A DNA stretch of 29,521 nt from a virus. Positions 11,347 to 19,731 of the stretch are shown here, one piece after another; positions within the stretch are counted from its first letter, which is position 1; each line of letters opens with the position of its first letter. The stretch spans positions 1 through 29,521 of IMG/VR virus record IMGVR_UViG_3300020450_000068, one strand, 5' to 3'. The translations under genes were made by a program, and so were the position numbers. Below the pieces are notes generated by a model. The model was not told the DNA's origin. It made no database searches and saw only the letters and a list, made by a program, of their open reading frames with translations.

Positions 11347-11489
11347 AATAATTTATAAACATTTGACACCTTCATATCTAAATGGTGTAAATGATTATCC
11401 TTAATTACACTTATTTTGTTATGTATTAATTTTATTTCACCTTGTAATTTGATTATTTCGTTTGCATTTTTTTGAGATTGAGTAGGCAT
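11283..11489 (-). CDS. small membrane protein, XhlA-like
   Basis: 68 aa. A helical, partly coiled N-terminus (ANEIIKLQGEIKLIHNKISV) is followed by LDMKVSNVYKLLWAVGMVS and one hydrophobic segment to the end (SLSSLLSLIISLLN). The layout recalls XhlA/haemolysin-type lysis accessory proteins. It starts on the TAATG of the ejection protein gene. Its last 64 bases also encode the N-terminus of the nuclease in another frame. Confidence 0.6.
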   Translation of the reverse strand: MPTQSQKNANEIIKLQGEIKLIHNKISVIKDNHLHHLDMKVSNVYKLLWAVGMVSLSSLLSLIISLLN

Positions 11490-13432
11490 TAGTAACCACC
11501 TTGTTTAATTTGTTTGAGAACATCATCTTTTTCATCCTCATCAATTAATCCTTCTTTTGACATTTGTGCCACTATTTGTCTAAATGTTCTTCCTGCAAGT
11601 GTTTGATTTGTATTATATCTAAAACCTGTAGTTAAAAGTTTTACAATTTTTGGTGAGGTAAACATTTTTCCTAAAATTCCTGGAGCAAGTAAAATAGTTG
11701 CAGCAGCAGGTACTCCACCCACAGCTCCACCACCACCTATAGCACCAAGTTTAGTCAAAGTCATAACTGCACCAGATTGTTTCATTTGAATAAATATTGC
11801 ACCTGGCAATCCACCTTTTTTTCTTAATTTACCTTGTGAAAATGCTAAAGCATTTTTTAATTTTTCAATATTTCTTAATTGTTCTGGTTCAAACAATTCT
11901 TTCATCATCATTGTTTTTTTTGAAAAAAAATTATCTAATTTTGTTGCGTCTAACTCTTGACCATACTGAACATTACTTTTTTGAGAACTTCTAATTGCAT
12001 CATCTAAAAATTCACCTCTTAAAGCAGTTTTTAAATTATTTTTTACAGTTGTATCTTTTATTCTTTTTTCTAAAATATCAAAAGTTTTTCTTACTAATAC
12101 AGGTCTATCACCTGCTGCAATTATTGATTTATAAACAACATCAGGCTCATCTTGTAATAATTTTTTAAAAAGTTTTGTGTTAAAAATTTCTGCACCATCT
12201 TTATAAAAAGATTGAGCATCATCATAAGCAATTCTTACTGACTCTGGAATTTTTGCATCATCCATAGCTGCTGTAAATTTTTTTCCATATTCAGTAGAAA
12301 ATTGTTTATTTACATTACCAAACTGATCTGAAATATTTCTGCTTCTACTTAAAAAATCTGATCGTATTGAATTTGCTTTACTAAAATTAATTAAATCTGG
12401 CAATTTTGTAATTGCTATTAAATCTTTTTCTAAAGCAGGATTTGTGCCAGGTAAACCAATGTTTTTCAATCTTGCTGTTGCTGCTGTTTTTATTGAAGAT
12501 ATATTTATTGCATTTGGATTATTTTTTTTCAAAGCTTCATCTAATTTTGCATATTTTTTATTAGATGCTCTTTTAAAAGCAGTCAAATCATCAGCTAAAG
12601 TTTTTTGATATAAATTTCCTAAATCTTCTAAATCTCCAACATTTCTTAAAGCTCTTACATAATCAGTTATTCCTGCACTAGCTAAAGTTTCTGCACCTTC
12701 TCTAGCATATCTGACTGATCCACCTCCAAATAAAGATAATTCTGACAAATTTTCTAATAAATCTACTAATTGACCTTCTTGTAAAAGTCCAGGTGTTAAA
12801 GTTCCTGTTTTTGTAGCATCTAAAATTTTTCTATCATAATCTTTTGGATTAGCTAAAATTTTTTTTCTTTGTTGTTCTATAGTTTCTACTGCTTCTTCAG
12901 CACCATCTATTAATTTTTTATTTTTTCCTAAAGCTTTAGCAATTGCTCTATTTGCAATAGTACCAACACCCTCTGCTGTAGCACCTGTAGCAAATGCTCT
13001 TAACATTTCTTTAGATACACTTTCTCTTGGATCAAAACTTTGTGCTGCTAAAGCACCACTTGCCTCACCCAAACCTGCACCTGTCATTCTTGTTGCTACT
13101 GCTTGTAATGCAGGTCTTACAAAAGCTGCTGCTCTACCGATATAAACTGGTAAAGCTATTTGTGGTGCAACAACTGTTCCGACAACTCCCCCAGTAACTT
13201 CTAAAACTAATCTACCAAAAGCAGGTGATGTTAAATATTCTTCTACTGCTTCGGATCTTGCATTTGATGCAGGAATTTCAATATCGTCAATTATACCTGG
13301 AAATCCTTTATCAGTATTTTCTTGTTTTTGTGCGTTTCTTCTATCTATTTCATTTTGTATTTTTTCAAGACTCATGCCTTGTTGTATCAAATTTCTTCTT
13401 TGAATTTCTTTTTCAATAAGTTCTCTGTTCAT
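11489..13432 (-). CDS. large internal virion (DNA-ejection) protein
   Basis: 647 aa, the biggest of the core proteins. The start is charged (EKEIQRRNLIQQGMSLEKIQ). An Ala/Gly-rich hydrophobic region at ~70-165 could insert in membranes. Then come long helices with many Lys/Asp, and a final Gly-rich hydrophobic patch (LGAIGGGGAVGGVPAAATIL) near ~560-590. This composition and place (between hub/fibres and lysis) match podoviral ejection proteins, which leave the capsid to form a channel across the envelope. No enzymatic motif seen. Confidence 0.7.
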   Translation of the reverse strand: MNRELIEKEIQRRNLIQQGMSLEKIQNEIDRRNAQKQENTDKGFPGIIDDIEIPASNARSEAVEEYLTSPAFGRLVLEVTGGVVGTVVAPQIALPVYIGRAAAFVRPALQAVATRMTGAGLGEASGALAAQSFDPRESVSKEMLRAFATGATAEGVGTIANRAIAKALGKNKKLIDGAEEAVETIEQQRKKILANPKDYDRKILDATKTGTLTPGLLQEGQLVDLLENLSELSLFGGGSVRYAREGAETLASAGITDYVRALRNVGDLEDLGNLYQKTLADDLTAFKRASNKKYAKLDEALKKNNPNAINISSIKTAATARLKNIGLPGTNPALEKDLIAITKLPDLINFSKANSIRSDFLSRSRNISDQFGNVNKQFSTEYGKKFTAAMDDAKIPESVRIAYDDAQSFYKDGAEIFNTKLFKKLLQDEPDVVYKSIIAAGDRPVLVRKTFDILEKRIKDTTVKNNLKTALRGEFLDDAIRSSQKSNVQYGQELDATKLDNFFSKKTMMMKELFEPEQLRNIEKLKNALAFSQGKLRKKGGLPGAIFIQMKQSGAVMTLTKLGAIGGGGAVGGVPAAATILLAPGILGKMFTSPKIVKLLTTGFRYNTNQTLAGRTFRQIVAQMSKEGLIDEDEKDDVLKQIKQGGY

Positions 13433-13436
13433 AAGT

Positions 13437-14414
13437 CTATCTATATAATTCTCTCATTCTTAATAAATCTTCATCAGAAACATTTGCAAAAGGATTTAAT
13501 GGATCTTCATTATTTCCTGTGCCACTTAGAGATAAATTAAGAATTGGTGATGTTATAAATTGTAATCCACCTTGAGATTGATATGATTTAACATCAGCAT
13601 CATCAAAACCTGCAAATGCTAATTTTTTTTGTTTTTCTAAAACCCTTCTATTTTCCTTTAAAATATCTAAAAAAACATTTTCATTAGCAGTTTTAATAGA
13701 TCCTGCTAATTCATTTTGTGATCTTGTTAATTCATTTGGTGTAACTTGCGAACCTGATCTTTTCTTCAATCTTATGTTTTCATAAGCTTGTACTAATGAT
13801 CTTAACTTTAAACCTTTTTTTTCAGTAAAAAAATCTGGCACATTTCCTTGAACAATACCAATACCAGGTAAATTTTTCTCTCCAGATTTTATTAAAGTTG
13901 ATATTTCATTTTCAATAGCTTGTAATGCTTCATCTACCTCATTAATTTTAGAATCTTTTACAGCTTTTCTTATTTCTTTTACTCTGTCATCTGTTTTTGA
14001 TGTAAATTTGTAATCTGTAATATTATCATTTTGATCTACTGTGGCTGTAACTCTATCGGTAGTTGGTATATTTAATTCTTGTTTTTCTGAATCTGTCATT
14101 TGTCTTACAGATTTTTTAGGTTTAGCTTTATTTTTCATTATACTTGAATAACCTCTTATGGGATCAATTTTTAAAATAGCTTTTTCTAAATCTGTTAATC
14201 CTGTCATATCCATTTTTGATATTTCATCTCTAACATCTTTTATGTTTTGTTGATTTTGAAACATGTTTGCAGTTCTTGTAGCATTAATTAATTGTGGTAA
14301 TGCTGCCTGACCTAAGTTTTGTCCTTGAGATCCTGCTGATAAAAGACCTGCACCTAATAAGAATTGTTCATCTTGTAATAAACCTCTTAAATTAAATCTA
14401 TCAAATATACTCAT
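13437..14414 (-). CDS. internal virion protein
   Basis: 325 aa. The start (FDRFNLRGLLQDEQFLLGAG LLSAG, Gly/Gln/Ala after that) is typical of marine podovirus internal proteins. The middle (105-260) is charged and helical. Four bases separate it from the large ejection protein gene and one from the gene upstream. It is inferred to belong to the ejection set; no domain identified. Confidence 0.65.
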   Translation of the reverse strand: MSIFDRFNLRGLLQDEQFLLGAGLLSAGSQGQNLGQAALPQLINATRTANMFQNQQNIKDVRDEISKMDMTGLTDLEKAILKIDPIRGYSSIMKNKAKPKKSVRQMTDSEKQELNIPTTDRVTATVDQNDNITDYKFTSKTDDRVKEIRKAVKDSKINEVDEALQAIENEISTLIKSGEKNLPGIGIVQGNVPDFFTEKKGLKLRSLVQAYENIRLKKRSGSQVTPNELTRSQNELAGSIKTANENVFLDILKENRRVLEKQKKLAFAGFDDADVKSYQSQGGLQFITSPILNLSLSGTGNNEDPLNPFANVSDEDLLRMRELYR

Positions 14415-14415
14415 A

Positions 14416-15459
14416 TTATATTAGTCCTTGTGATTGTAACTCATCAAAGAATGGATTAGCAGATGTCATACTCATTGAAAAGTTTGAAAAAGGATCTGCA
14501 TTAAATCCAAATTGTTGAGTGTTTGGTGTTAAGTTTAAAGTTTGTGCCATTTTTGTTTTAGCTGCATTGTAGGTATTCAAGTAATTTGATGAAATACCTA
14601 AATTATTATTATTCAAATTTGCAAAATATTGATTGACCATAGAATTTTCATTAGTTTCAATTGTTCTAGCATCATCAGGATTATCAAATAAAATAGTATT
14701 GTCGTTGCCATCATTATTATTATTATTTGACTGCACTGTATTAAAATAACCTGCATCAGTTAAAAAATCAAACTCTGGCGATCCTTGAACAAGAGTAGCA
14801 TTAGGATCAAATGCCCTACCATTAGCAATAAAAAAATCTCTTGCTCTTGGCATACCAAATTGGTCAGTACCTTGTAAAAAATTAGTTCGTCTTTTTTTAT
14901 TAGCAGCATTAGCAAAAGGTGCTGTTATTTGTTTGATTGTATTTAATGTAAAAAATGGTGAACTTGTTAATCTTTCTAAAGATGTTTTGCCAGTCAAAGC
15001 ATCATTAATATTAACACCTTGATTTACCAAGTCAGTTACATTTTGTGCAACAACTCTGTCTTGTTGAGCATCTGACATGGCAGTATTAAACTGATTACTT
15101 TGTTGACCTTGAAAAGCAGCAGTAGAACCACCACCAGATGATCTTTGTCCACTATCATCTTGACCTCTATCCATAGCACCTGATACATCGCCACCTGCTC
15201 TGTTCTGTCCTGGATCTGTTGATCCAAAACCATCAAAGCTAAGTAAACCTGATGCACCCATATTAGGCTTACCATCTTTAATAGAACCATGTAAGTTAGC
15301 ATCTGCTAACAAACCTTTTTCTGCTTCAGTAATGTATGCTAATTCTGTAGGTGGACTATCTGGTGATGACTGCCAAAATTTAGGTGCTGTAACTTCTTCA
15401 GTTTTACCAAGATAATTTCTTACACCACCTTGCATAACAAAATCTTTATCTAAAAGCAT
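14416..15459 (-). CDS. virion protein of the ejection set (FVMQGGVRNYLG family)
   Basis: 347 aa. The N-terminus (DKDFVMQGGVRNYLGK, then PKFWQSSPDSPPTELAYIT and GPS-like GASGLLS) is a conserved marine-phage family start. The middle is Gly/Ser/Gln rich and disordered (RSSGGGSTAAFQGQQ). The C-terminus is Asn-rich with a run of five Asn. AAGG lies just before its ATG. Function not known; a minor structural or ejection protein by place. Confidence 0.7.
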   Translation of the reverse strand: MLLDKDFVMQGGVRNYLGKTEEVTAPKFWQSSPDSPPTELAYITEAEKGLLADANLHGSIKDGKPNMGASGLLSFDGFGSTDPGQNRAGGDVSGAMDRGQDDSGQRSSGGGSTAAFQGQQSNQFNTAMSDAQQDRVVAQNVTDLVNQGVNINDALTGKTSLERLTSSPFFTLNTIKQITAPFANAANKKRRTNFLQGTDQFGMPRARDFFIANGRAFDPNATLVQGSPEFDFLTDAGYFNTVQSNNNNNDGNDNTILFDNPDDARTIETNENSMVNQYFANLNNNNLGISSNYLNTYNAAKTKMAQTLNLTPNTQQFGFNADPFSNFSMSMTSANPFFDELQSQGLI

Positions 15460-15467
15460 TTTTTTCC

Positions 15468-15578
15468 TTAAAAAATTATTGAAACGATAAATAATCCACC
15501 CAAAATCATAATATATTTTGAGGTGTTATTATCTATATCTGTTTTTAAATCATAAATAAGTTTATTTATTTTATCCAT
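15468..15578 (-). CDS. 36-aa single-span membrane protein
   Basis: MDKINKLIYDLKTDIDNNTS then one membrane segment YIMILGGLFIVSIIF reaching the C-terminus. It starts on TAATG of the preceding stop, with AGGAGG upstream inside that gene. Seven bases after its stop, AAGGAAAAAA leads into the next gene. The tail-anchored plan resembles tiny phage membrane proteins; a lysis or ejection helper is possible. Confidence 0.65.
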   Translation of the reverse strand: MDKINKLIYDLKTDIDNNTSKYIMILGGLFIVSIIF

Positions 15579-16279
15579 TATAATAGACCTCCTAATAAAC
15601 CACCTAAAACAGCTCCACCTATTCCAAACTCAGCTCCACCAATCATATTACCAATTAATGCACCACCTAAACCTTGTGTCACTCTGTTAGGATTGGTTGC
15701 TGTTTGTTGAACTGGAAAACCAGTTGCAATAGGGTTAATTAAAGATGAGTATTGTTGTAATGATTGAAAGGGTGCTAAGTTTCTTTGTCTTTCAATACTT
15801 TCTAATTGTTGACCAGTTTGTAATAGACTAGGTGCTGCTGTAGCAATACCAAGTTGTCTATTTCTTTCTCTTTCAAATTGGTCAAAGGCTAATGGTAAAG
15901 CTTCTTGAGTGATACCTGATAATATTTGTTGCTGATTCATTGGACTGCCAGGTGTTCTTCCTGCACCAGAAAACTGAGTATTTACAGCATTAGCAATATC
16001 CATAGCAGAACCTTGTAACATTGGAGATAAAAAAGGATTTAAAAATCTACCACTTAATGTGTCTGATAATTGTTGATTTGCTGATCTTGCAAGTAATTCT
16101 TGCGATGCTAAACCTTCAGTTGTTTGTTGACTTGGTGCAACATAACCTGATGCTGCTACTCCTTGATTATATAAATTACCTGCCTCAGATATAATCTGAT
16201 TTAATGCAGGTTGTGCAGGTGCATAAGGATTAACTTGTGCTTGTGATCCTCCACCACTTGATCCTCCTCCAAATGACAT
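15578..16279 (-). CDS. Gly/Gln-rich virion protein, ejection set
   Basis: 233 aa. It begins with Gly/Ser/Gln low complexity (FGGGSSGGGSQAQVNPYAP), then long Gln- and Ala-rich helices, and ends in a Gly-zipper-like hydrophobic tail (IGNMIGGAEFGIGGAVLGGL) suited to membrane insertion. The plan is shared with small ejection proteins of podoviruses. It lies three bases after the GNAT-like gene. Confidence 0.7.
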   Translation of the reverse strand: MSFGGGSSGGGSQAQVNPYAPAQPALNQIISEAGNLYNQGVAASGYVAPSQQTTEGLASQELLARSANQQLSDTLSGRFLNPFLSPMLQGSAMDIANAVNTQFSGAGRTPGSPMNQQQILSGITQEALPLAFDQFERERNRQLGIATAAPSLLQTGQQLESIERQRNLAPFQSLQQYSSLINPIATGFPVQQTATNPNRVTQGLGGALIGNMIGGAEFGIGGAVLGGLLGGLL

Positions 16280-16281
16280 AA

Positions 16282-16725
16282 CTATTTATCCTTTTTATTT
16301 GTTATTGTTTTTTCAAGAACAATATGAGTTTCTTTGTAATCAAATTGTTCCATTATTTTTTTCCAACCTTTTCTTGCAATAAGCTCAATGTTGGTACACT
16401 CATGTTTACTAGCAAAATCTTCAATAATTTTTATAAGATGTTGCCATTTTTGTCTATGTCTGCCAGTTACAATAAATATATTGCAAGATTTTTTTAATTT
16501 TCTTTCAATAATTTCAGTAACAACAACTCCATAGTATTTTTCAATCGTTGCTTTTTTTGAATTATCCCAAAGCACCCACAATTGCATTTTGTTATTTTTT
16601 ATAGTTTCATAAACAAAATCTGCATCTGTATGATTGCCTGAGTAAGATAAAGCTTGTTGAATATCTTTTTTAACTAAATTCCAAACATCATTTAGTTGTG
16701 ATGGTGGAATATTTACTAAATTCAT
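16282..16725 (-). CDS. GNAT-like fold protein
   Basis: 147 aa. LWVLWDNSKK, KYYGVVVTEII, CNIFIVTGRHRQKWQHLI and CTNIELIARKGWKKIMEQF-DYKE follow the strand/helix order of GNAT acyltransferases, with the last part resembling the usual a-xx-fYxkxGF region. The Q/RxxGxG/A acetyl-CoA loop is not intact (GRHRQKW), so catalysis is uncertain. Similar proteins are common beside internal virion genes in marine podoviruses. Starts at TAATG on the previous stop. Confidence 0.65.
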   Translation of the reverse strand: MNLVNIPPSQLNDVWNLVKKDIQQALSYSGNHTDADFVYETIKNNKMQLWVLWDNSKKATIEKYYGVVVTEIIERKLKKSCNIFIVTGRHRQKWQHLIKIIEDFASKHECTNIELIARKGWKKIMEQFDYKETHIVLEKTITNKKDK

Positions 16726-17051
16726 TATGTAATACTTAAGTAGCTGATGCCTAAGTGTATGCTATCTGTTGAGCTAACAGTTGCTTTTAAAATATCTGAT
16801 GGCTCTAAAACTAGAGGTTTTGATAACATTTCCTCTGAGTTATTTGCAGAAAGCGATTTAGTATTGATGATGGTAAAATCTGTTGTTTGTGAATTATCAT
16901 TTACATCAAATGAAATATTTGGTGTATTTGCAGTATTATTAGTAACAATAATAGATTTAATAATTATTGTTTCATTAGTACCTGCTGTAATAATATTTGT
17001 TTCAGATGATGCTGCTAAAGCTTTGCCAAAAAATCTATAAAGATTAGCCAT
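16725..17051 (-). CDS. small beta-rich virion protein
   Basis: 108 aa starting MANLYRFFGKALAAS, then repeated beta-type segments (ETIIIKSIIVTN, NISFDVND, DFTIINTKSL, SILHLGISYL-like end). This looks like a single beta sandwich as found in small fibre-base or decoration proteins. It overlaps both neighbours by a few bases. Exact position in the virion unknown. Confidence 0.6.
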   Translation of the reverse strand: MANLYRFFGKALAASSETNIITAGTNETIIIKSIIVTNNTANTPNISFDVNDNSQTTDFTIINTKSLSANNSEEMLSKPLVLEPSDILKATVSSTDSIHLGISYLSIT

Positions 17052-17262
17052 TTTGTTCTTCTTTCTTAGGTATGTAACTTAGAATATGTTGTAGCTTAGA
17101 ATAATTTTTTTCTTTAACATCTAACCAATGATCTATTTCTTTATTAATATCTGTATGCTCTGGAATTACTTTTGGGTTGTGTAAAAGTAATTTTATATTT
17201 TCATCAGCTTCTAAAATTTTAGATTCATATTGTTTTTTTAATGACTCAACCCTGTTAATCAT
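17044..17262 (-). CDS. small helical protein in tail module
   Basis: 72 aa, charged helical hairpin (VESLKKQYESKILEADENIK, then HTDINKEIDHWLDVKEKNYS), no membrane segment. It lies between the adhesin and the beta-rich protein and overlaps the latter by 8 bases. It may be a chaperone or assembly factor for the fibres, inferred only from position. Confidence 0.55.
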   Translation of the reverse strand: MINRVESLKKQYESKILEADENIKLLLHNPKVIPEHTDINKEIDHWLDVKEKNYSKLQHILSYIPKKEEQNG

Positions 17263-17264
17263 AA

Positions 17265-18299
17265 TTATCTAGCTGTGCATGGTACATTATTTGAACCTAC
17301 TAAGGGTGCTTCTGCAAATGCCATGTAGATGTAGTTTTGTCCAGACGCATTTATACCTGAATTATTATTACGACACTTAATACCATTACTTAAAAAATCA
17401 AAATCTAAACCAGTTGATTCAGCATCATTTGAATTTGGTTTTAAAAAATCATCAACAGCATTAAATGTACTTCTTTTATTATCATATATAATCCAATTAG
17501 TTGAAGAATCTGTAGTTTCTTTCATTAAAAAGAAAGCAGGTTTAAATCCTGTATAAATAAATGTTCCATCAGCATTACCATTACCAGTATAAGAACCAAA
17601 CTTGCTGTAACCAGTTTTTTCTGCGAAGCAGTAGGCAATAATAGAATTTCCAGAACCATTATCTTCTGTAAAAGCATCTAAAGTAAAAACAGATGATGTA
17701 GGTGCTGTTATAGAACTATCTGATTTAGCATTTGATAAGTTTAAATACAATAAATCATAAGAACCATCTATAGCAGTAGTGTGAAATCTCCAATGTTGAG
17801 AAGAACTTCTATTTTTAATAATAATTACTTTTGGTGCAACACCTAACCCATGACCTACTGTTGCAGCATTAGTAGCATTTCCTGTATAAGACACAATACT
17901 AAATCCTGCTGTTGTATTTACTGAAACTGTAGAGTTTATTGTACCATCTGTATTAGCTGAACCTGCTCCATTTGCTTTCCAGTTCCATGCTACATAAGTT
18001 CTACTATTAAAATTTGTGCTTCCTCCATTACCACTGCCATTCATGGTAAATCCATCACTATCTAAAGATGTAAATCCATCACTAGCTCTGTTTGCTTCAG
18101 CATCAGTTTCATTTGTTGATAAAGAATAAGTTGTTCTTAAAGCATCAAATAATTGATGTCCATTTGCATCACTTCTACACTTTACCCATAACCAATCTGG
18201 TTGAAATCCTACACCTGTTTGTGCATTTGTTGAACCATTACCAGTATAAAGTTTAGTATTAAAATGGTCTGTCGATTTATTAATTGTTGTGTATGCCAT
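17265..18299 (-). CDS. tail adhesin-like protein with three repeated modules (DUF7483-like)
   Basis: 344 aa. A beta module is repeated: YTGNGSTNAQTGVGFQPDWLWVKCR (from ~18) is echoed as SYTGNATNAATVGHGL...PKVIIIKNR (~138) and SYTGNGNADGTFIYTGF...KPAFFLMKE (~237). Each runs on to an FD- or Y-type strand and a D/G-rich turn. This is the pattern of a module common in marine phage tail proteins and likely binds the host surface. AAGGAGA lies upstream of its ATG inside the small preceding ORF. Confidence 0.7.
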   Translation of the reverse strand: MAYTTINKSTDHFNTKLYTGNGSTNAQTGVGFQPDWLWVKCRSDANGHQLFDALRTTYSLSTNETDAEANRASDGFTSLDSDGFTMNGSGNGGSTNFNSRTYVAWNWKANGAGSANTDGTINSTVSVNTTAGFSIVSYTGNATNAATVGHGLGVAPKVIIIKNRSSSQHWRFHTTAIDGSYDLLYLNLSNAKSDSSITAPTSSVFTLDAFTEDNGSGNSIIAYCFAEKTGYSKFGSYTGNGNADGTFIYTGFKPAFFLMKETTDSSTNWIIYDNKRSTFNAVDDFLKPNSNDAESTGLDFDFLSNGIKCRNNNSGINASGQNYIYMAFAEAPLVGSNNVPCTAR

Positions 18300-18301
18300 G
18301 A

Positions 18302-18388
18302 TTAAAATATCTCCTTATTGTAAATTTCTTTGCTTTGATAAATCAAAGAAAAGTTTTCTTTGCATGAGTGTAACGAATGTAAAGCCAT
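18302..18388 (-). CDS. 28-aa translationally coupled ORF
   Basis: MALHSLHSCKENFSLIYQSK followed by EIYNKEIF. It starts at TAATG on the LamG/SPRY gene stop and ends two bases before the next ATG, and its last codons contain the AAGGAGA of that next gene. This geometry matches the other small genes here, but it may merely be a spacer that keeps ribosomes coupled. Confidence 0.4.
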   Translation of the reverse strand: MALHSLHSCKENFSLIYQSKEIYNKEIF

Positions 18389-19731
18389 TATGTATTTAAT
18401 CCTTTCGTTGATAATGATTTAAAAGATTTAGATGAGCCATCTAAAGTAATATTATTTGGATCATATTTAAAAATACCATTTCCATCTGAACCATTGTAAG
18501 TCGTTCCAGTAAGTTGCGTTGAACCAAATGCACCATTACCAAAATTACAACTTAAACTTCCTCCATTATCATAGACAGAAACACCAAACATATAAGTTAA
18601 TCCAGCTGTTAAACTATATCCAGTTGTGTTTAACATTGTTCCATTTTTTGAAAAATATAATTTTAAATTATCACAATCTAAGAAAACACCTATGTAATCA
18701 CCATTTGCATAAGTTCCTATTGCTGAACCAAGAGTAGTACCATTATGTCTAGGAATACCATCATTATCATATAATCCCCAACCTTGTGATGTATGAGCTA
18801 TATAGTCATTACCTGATCCTGATGTAGAACCATCTGCTTGTTCAGCTCCTCTGATTCCAACTATATTATTAGCACCACTATTTTTTAATGTTTCAAAATA
18901 ATATTTACCAGTTGTCATTCCTAAAGTAGAATAACAAGTTCGCCAAGCATCTGAACCTGATCTATCAACTTTTGTATTACCACTTGAATATGTGACATTA
19001 CCAGCAACTTTTACTAAAGGATTTAATGTAGCAAAAACATTACTTGGATTATCTTCTGTTTTTGTAAGTGTACCTTGCTCAACTGAAAAGTCGTTACTAT
19101 TACCAGATTGGTCTGTTACTGAGTTACCATCTTTTAAAATAAAGAAACCATTAGTTCCATAAGTAACAGATGGCGAAGTATTTATTTTCCATTCTCCAGT
19201 TGTGCTATCAAATGAACCAAATGCTGATGCGTCATACATAGTTCCATCTATATAATGAATGTGAGAATAAACACAAGTTGCTTCCATTCCTGCACCATCT
19301 CCATTTTTATTAAAATAAATATGTTCACCTGATATATTTACTTGTAAATCTTGGTCTTGTGATGGATAAGTTGGTGAACCACCAGAAGCATTAGTAAATG
19401 AAGTTTCTTGCACACCATTAATATACATTTTTGCTCTGTTTGTATCTGTACCTTGTTCAGTATCAAAAGCTGTAACTATATGATACCAAGCATTAGGATC
19501 TCTAAATTTTCTAGTAGTGACTAAATCTATTTTTTTACTACTGCTTACTTGACTTGTAAATCTTAAAGTGTCATCAGTATTAAAAAGTATATTGTGATTA
19601 TTTCCTCCACTTGTATAAGATTGATATACCATTCTTGATGTTCCTACTTCACATTTTTTATACCAAAAAGACAAAGTTCCTTTTCTTCTTGAACCATTAC
19701 TTGTTAAAGTTCTAGCTATACTTGTTGTCAT
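18388..19731 (-). CDS. LamG plus SPRY domain tail/adhesin protein
   Basis: 447 aa. Residues ~1-215 are a LamG/concanavalin-type jelly roll: TLSFWYKKC, AWYHIVTAFD, RAKMYINGVQETSF, HIHYIDGTMYDASAFG. Residues ~250-400 are a SPRY/B30.2-like fold: GKYYFETLKN, IVGIRGAEQ, QGWGLYDNDG, GDYIGVFLDCDNLKLYFSKN. Both are beta-sandwich ligand-binding folds, so this is a good candidate for receptor or glycan recognition. It starts at TAATG on the fibre gene. Confidence 0.8.
   Translation of the reverse strand: MTTSIARTLTSNGSRRKGTLSFWYKKCEVGTSRMVYQSYTSGGNNHNILFNTDDTLRFTSQVSSSKKIDLVTTRKFRDPNAWYHIVTAFDTEQGTDTNRAKMYINGVQETSFTNASGGSPTYPSQDQDLQVNISGEHIYFNKNGDGAGMEATCVYSHIHYIDGTMYDASAFGSFDSTTGEWKINTSPSVTYGTNGFFILKDGNSVTDQSGNSNDFSVEQGTLTKTEDNPSNVFATLNPLVKVAGNVTYSSGNTKVDRSGSDAWRTCYSTLGMTTGKYYFETLKNSGANNIVGIRGAEQADGSTSGSGNDYIAHTSQGWGLYDNDGIPRHNGTTLGSAIGTYANGDYIGVFLDCDNLKLYFSKNGTMLNTTGYSLTAGLTYMFGVSVYDNGGSLSCNFGNGAFGSTQLTGTTYNGSDGNGIFKYDPNNITLDGSSKSFKSLSTKGLNT

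Noticed and set aside
15036-15302. Minus-strand open frame of 88 codons in another frame of the 347-aa virion protein gene
   Set aside because: The protein in the main frame has a recognisable family N-terminus; this frame is an alternate-frame shadow.
16747-17040. Plus-strand open frame of 97 codons
   Set aside because: Antisense to the beta-rich virion gene, no ribosome site.
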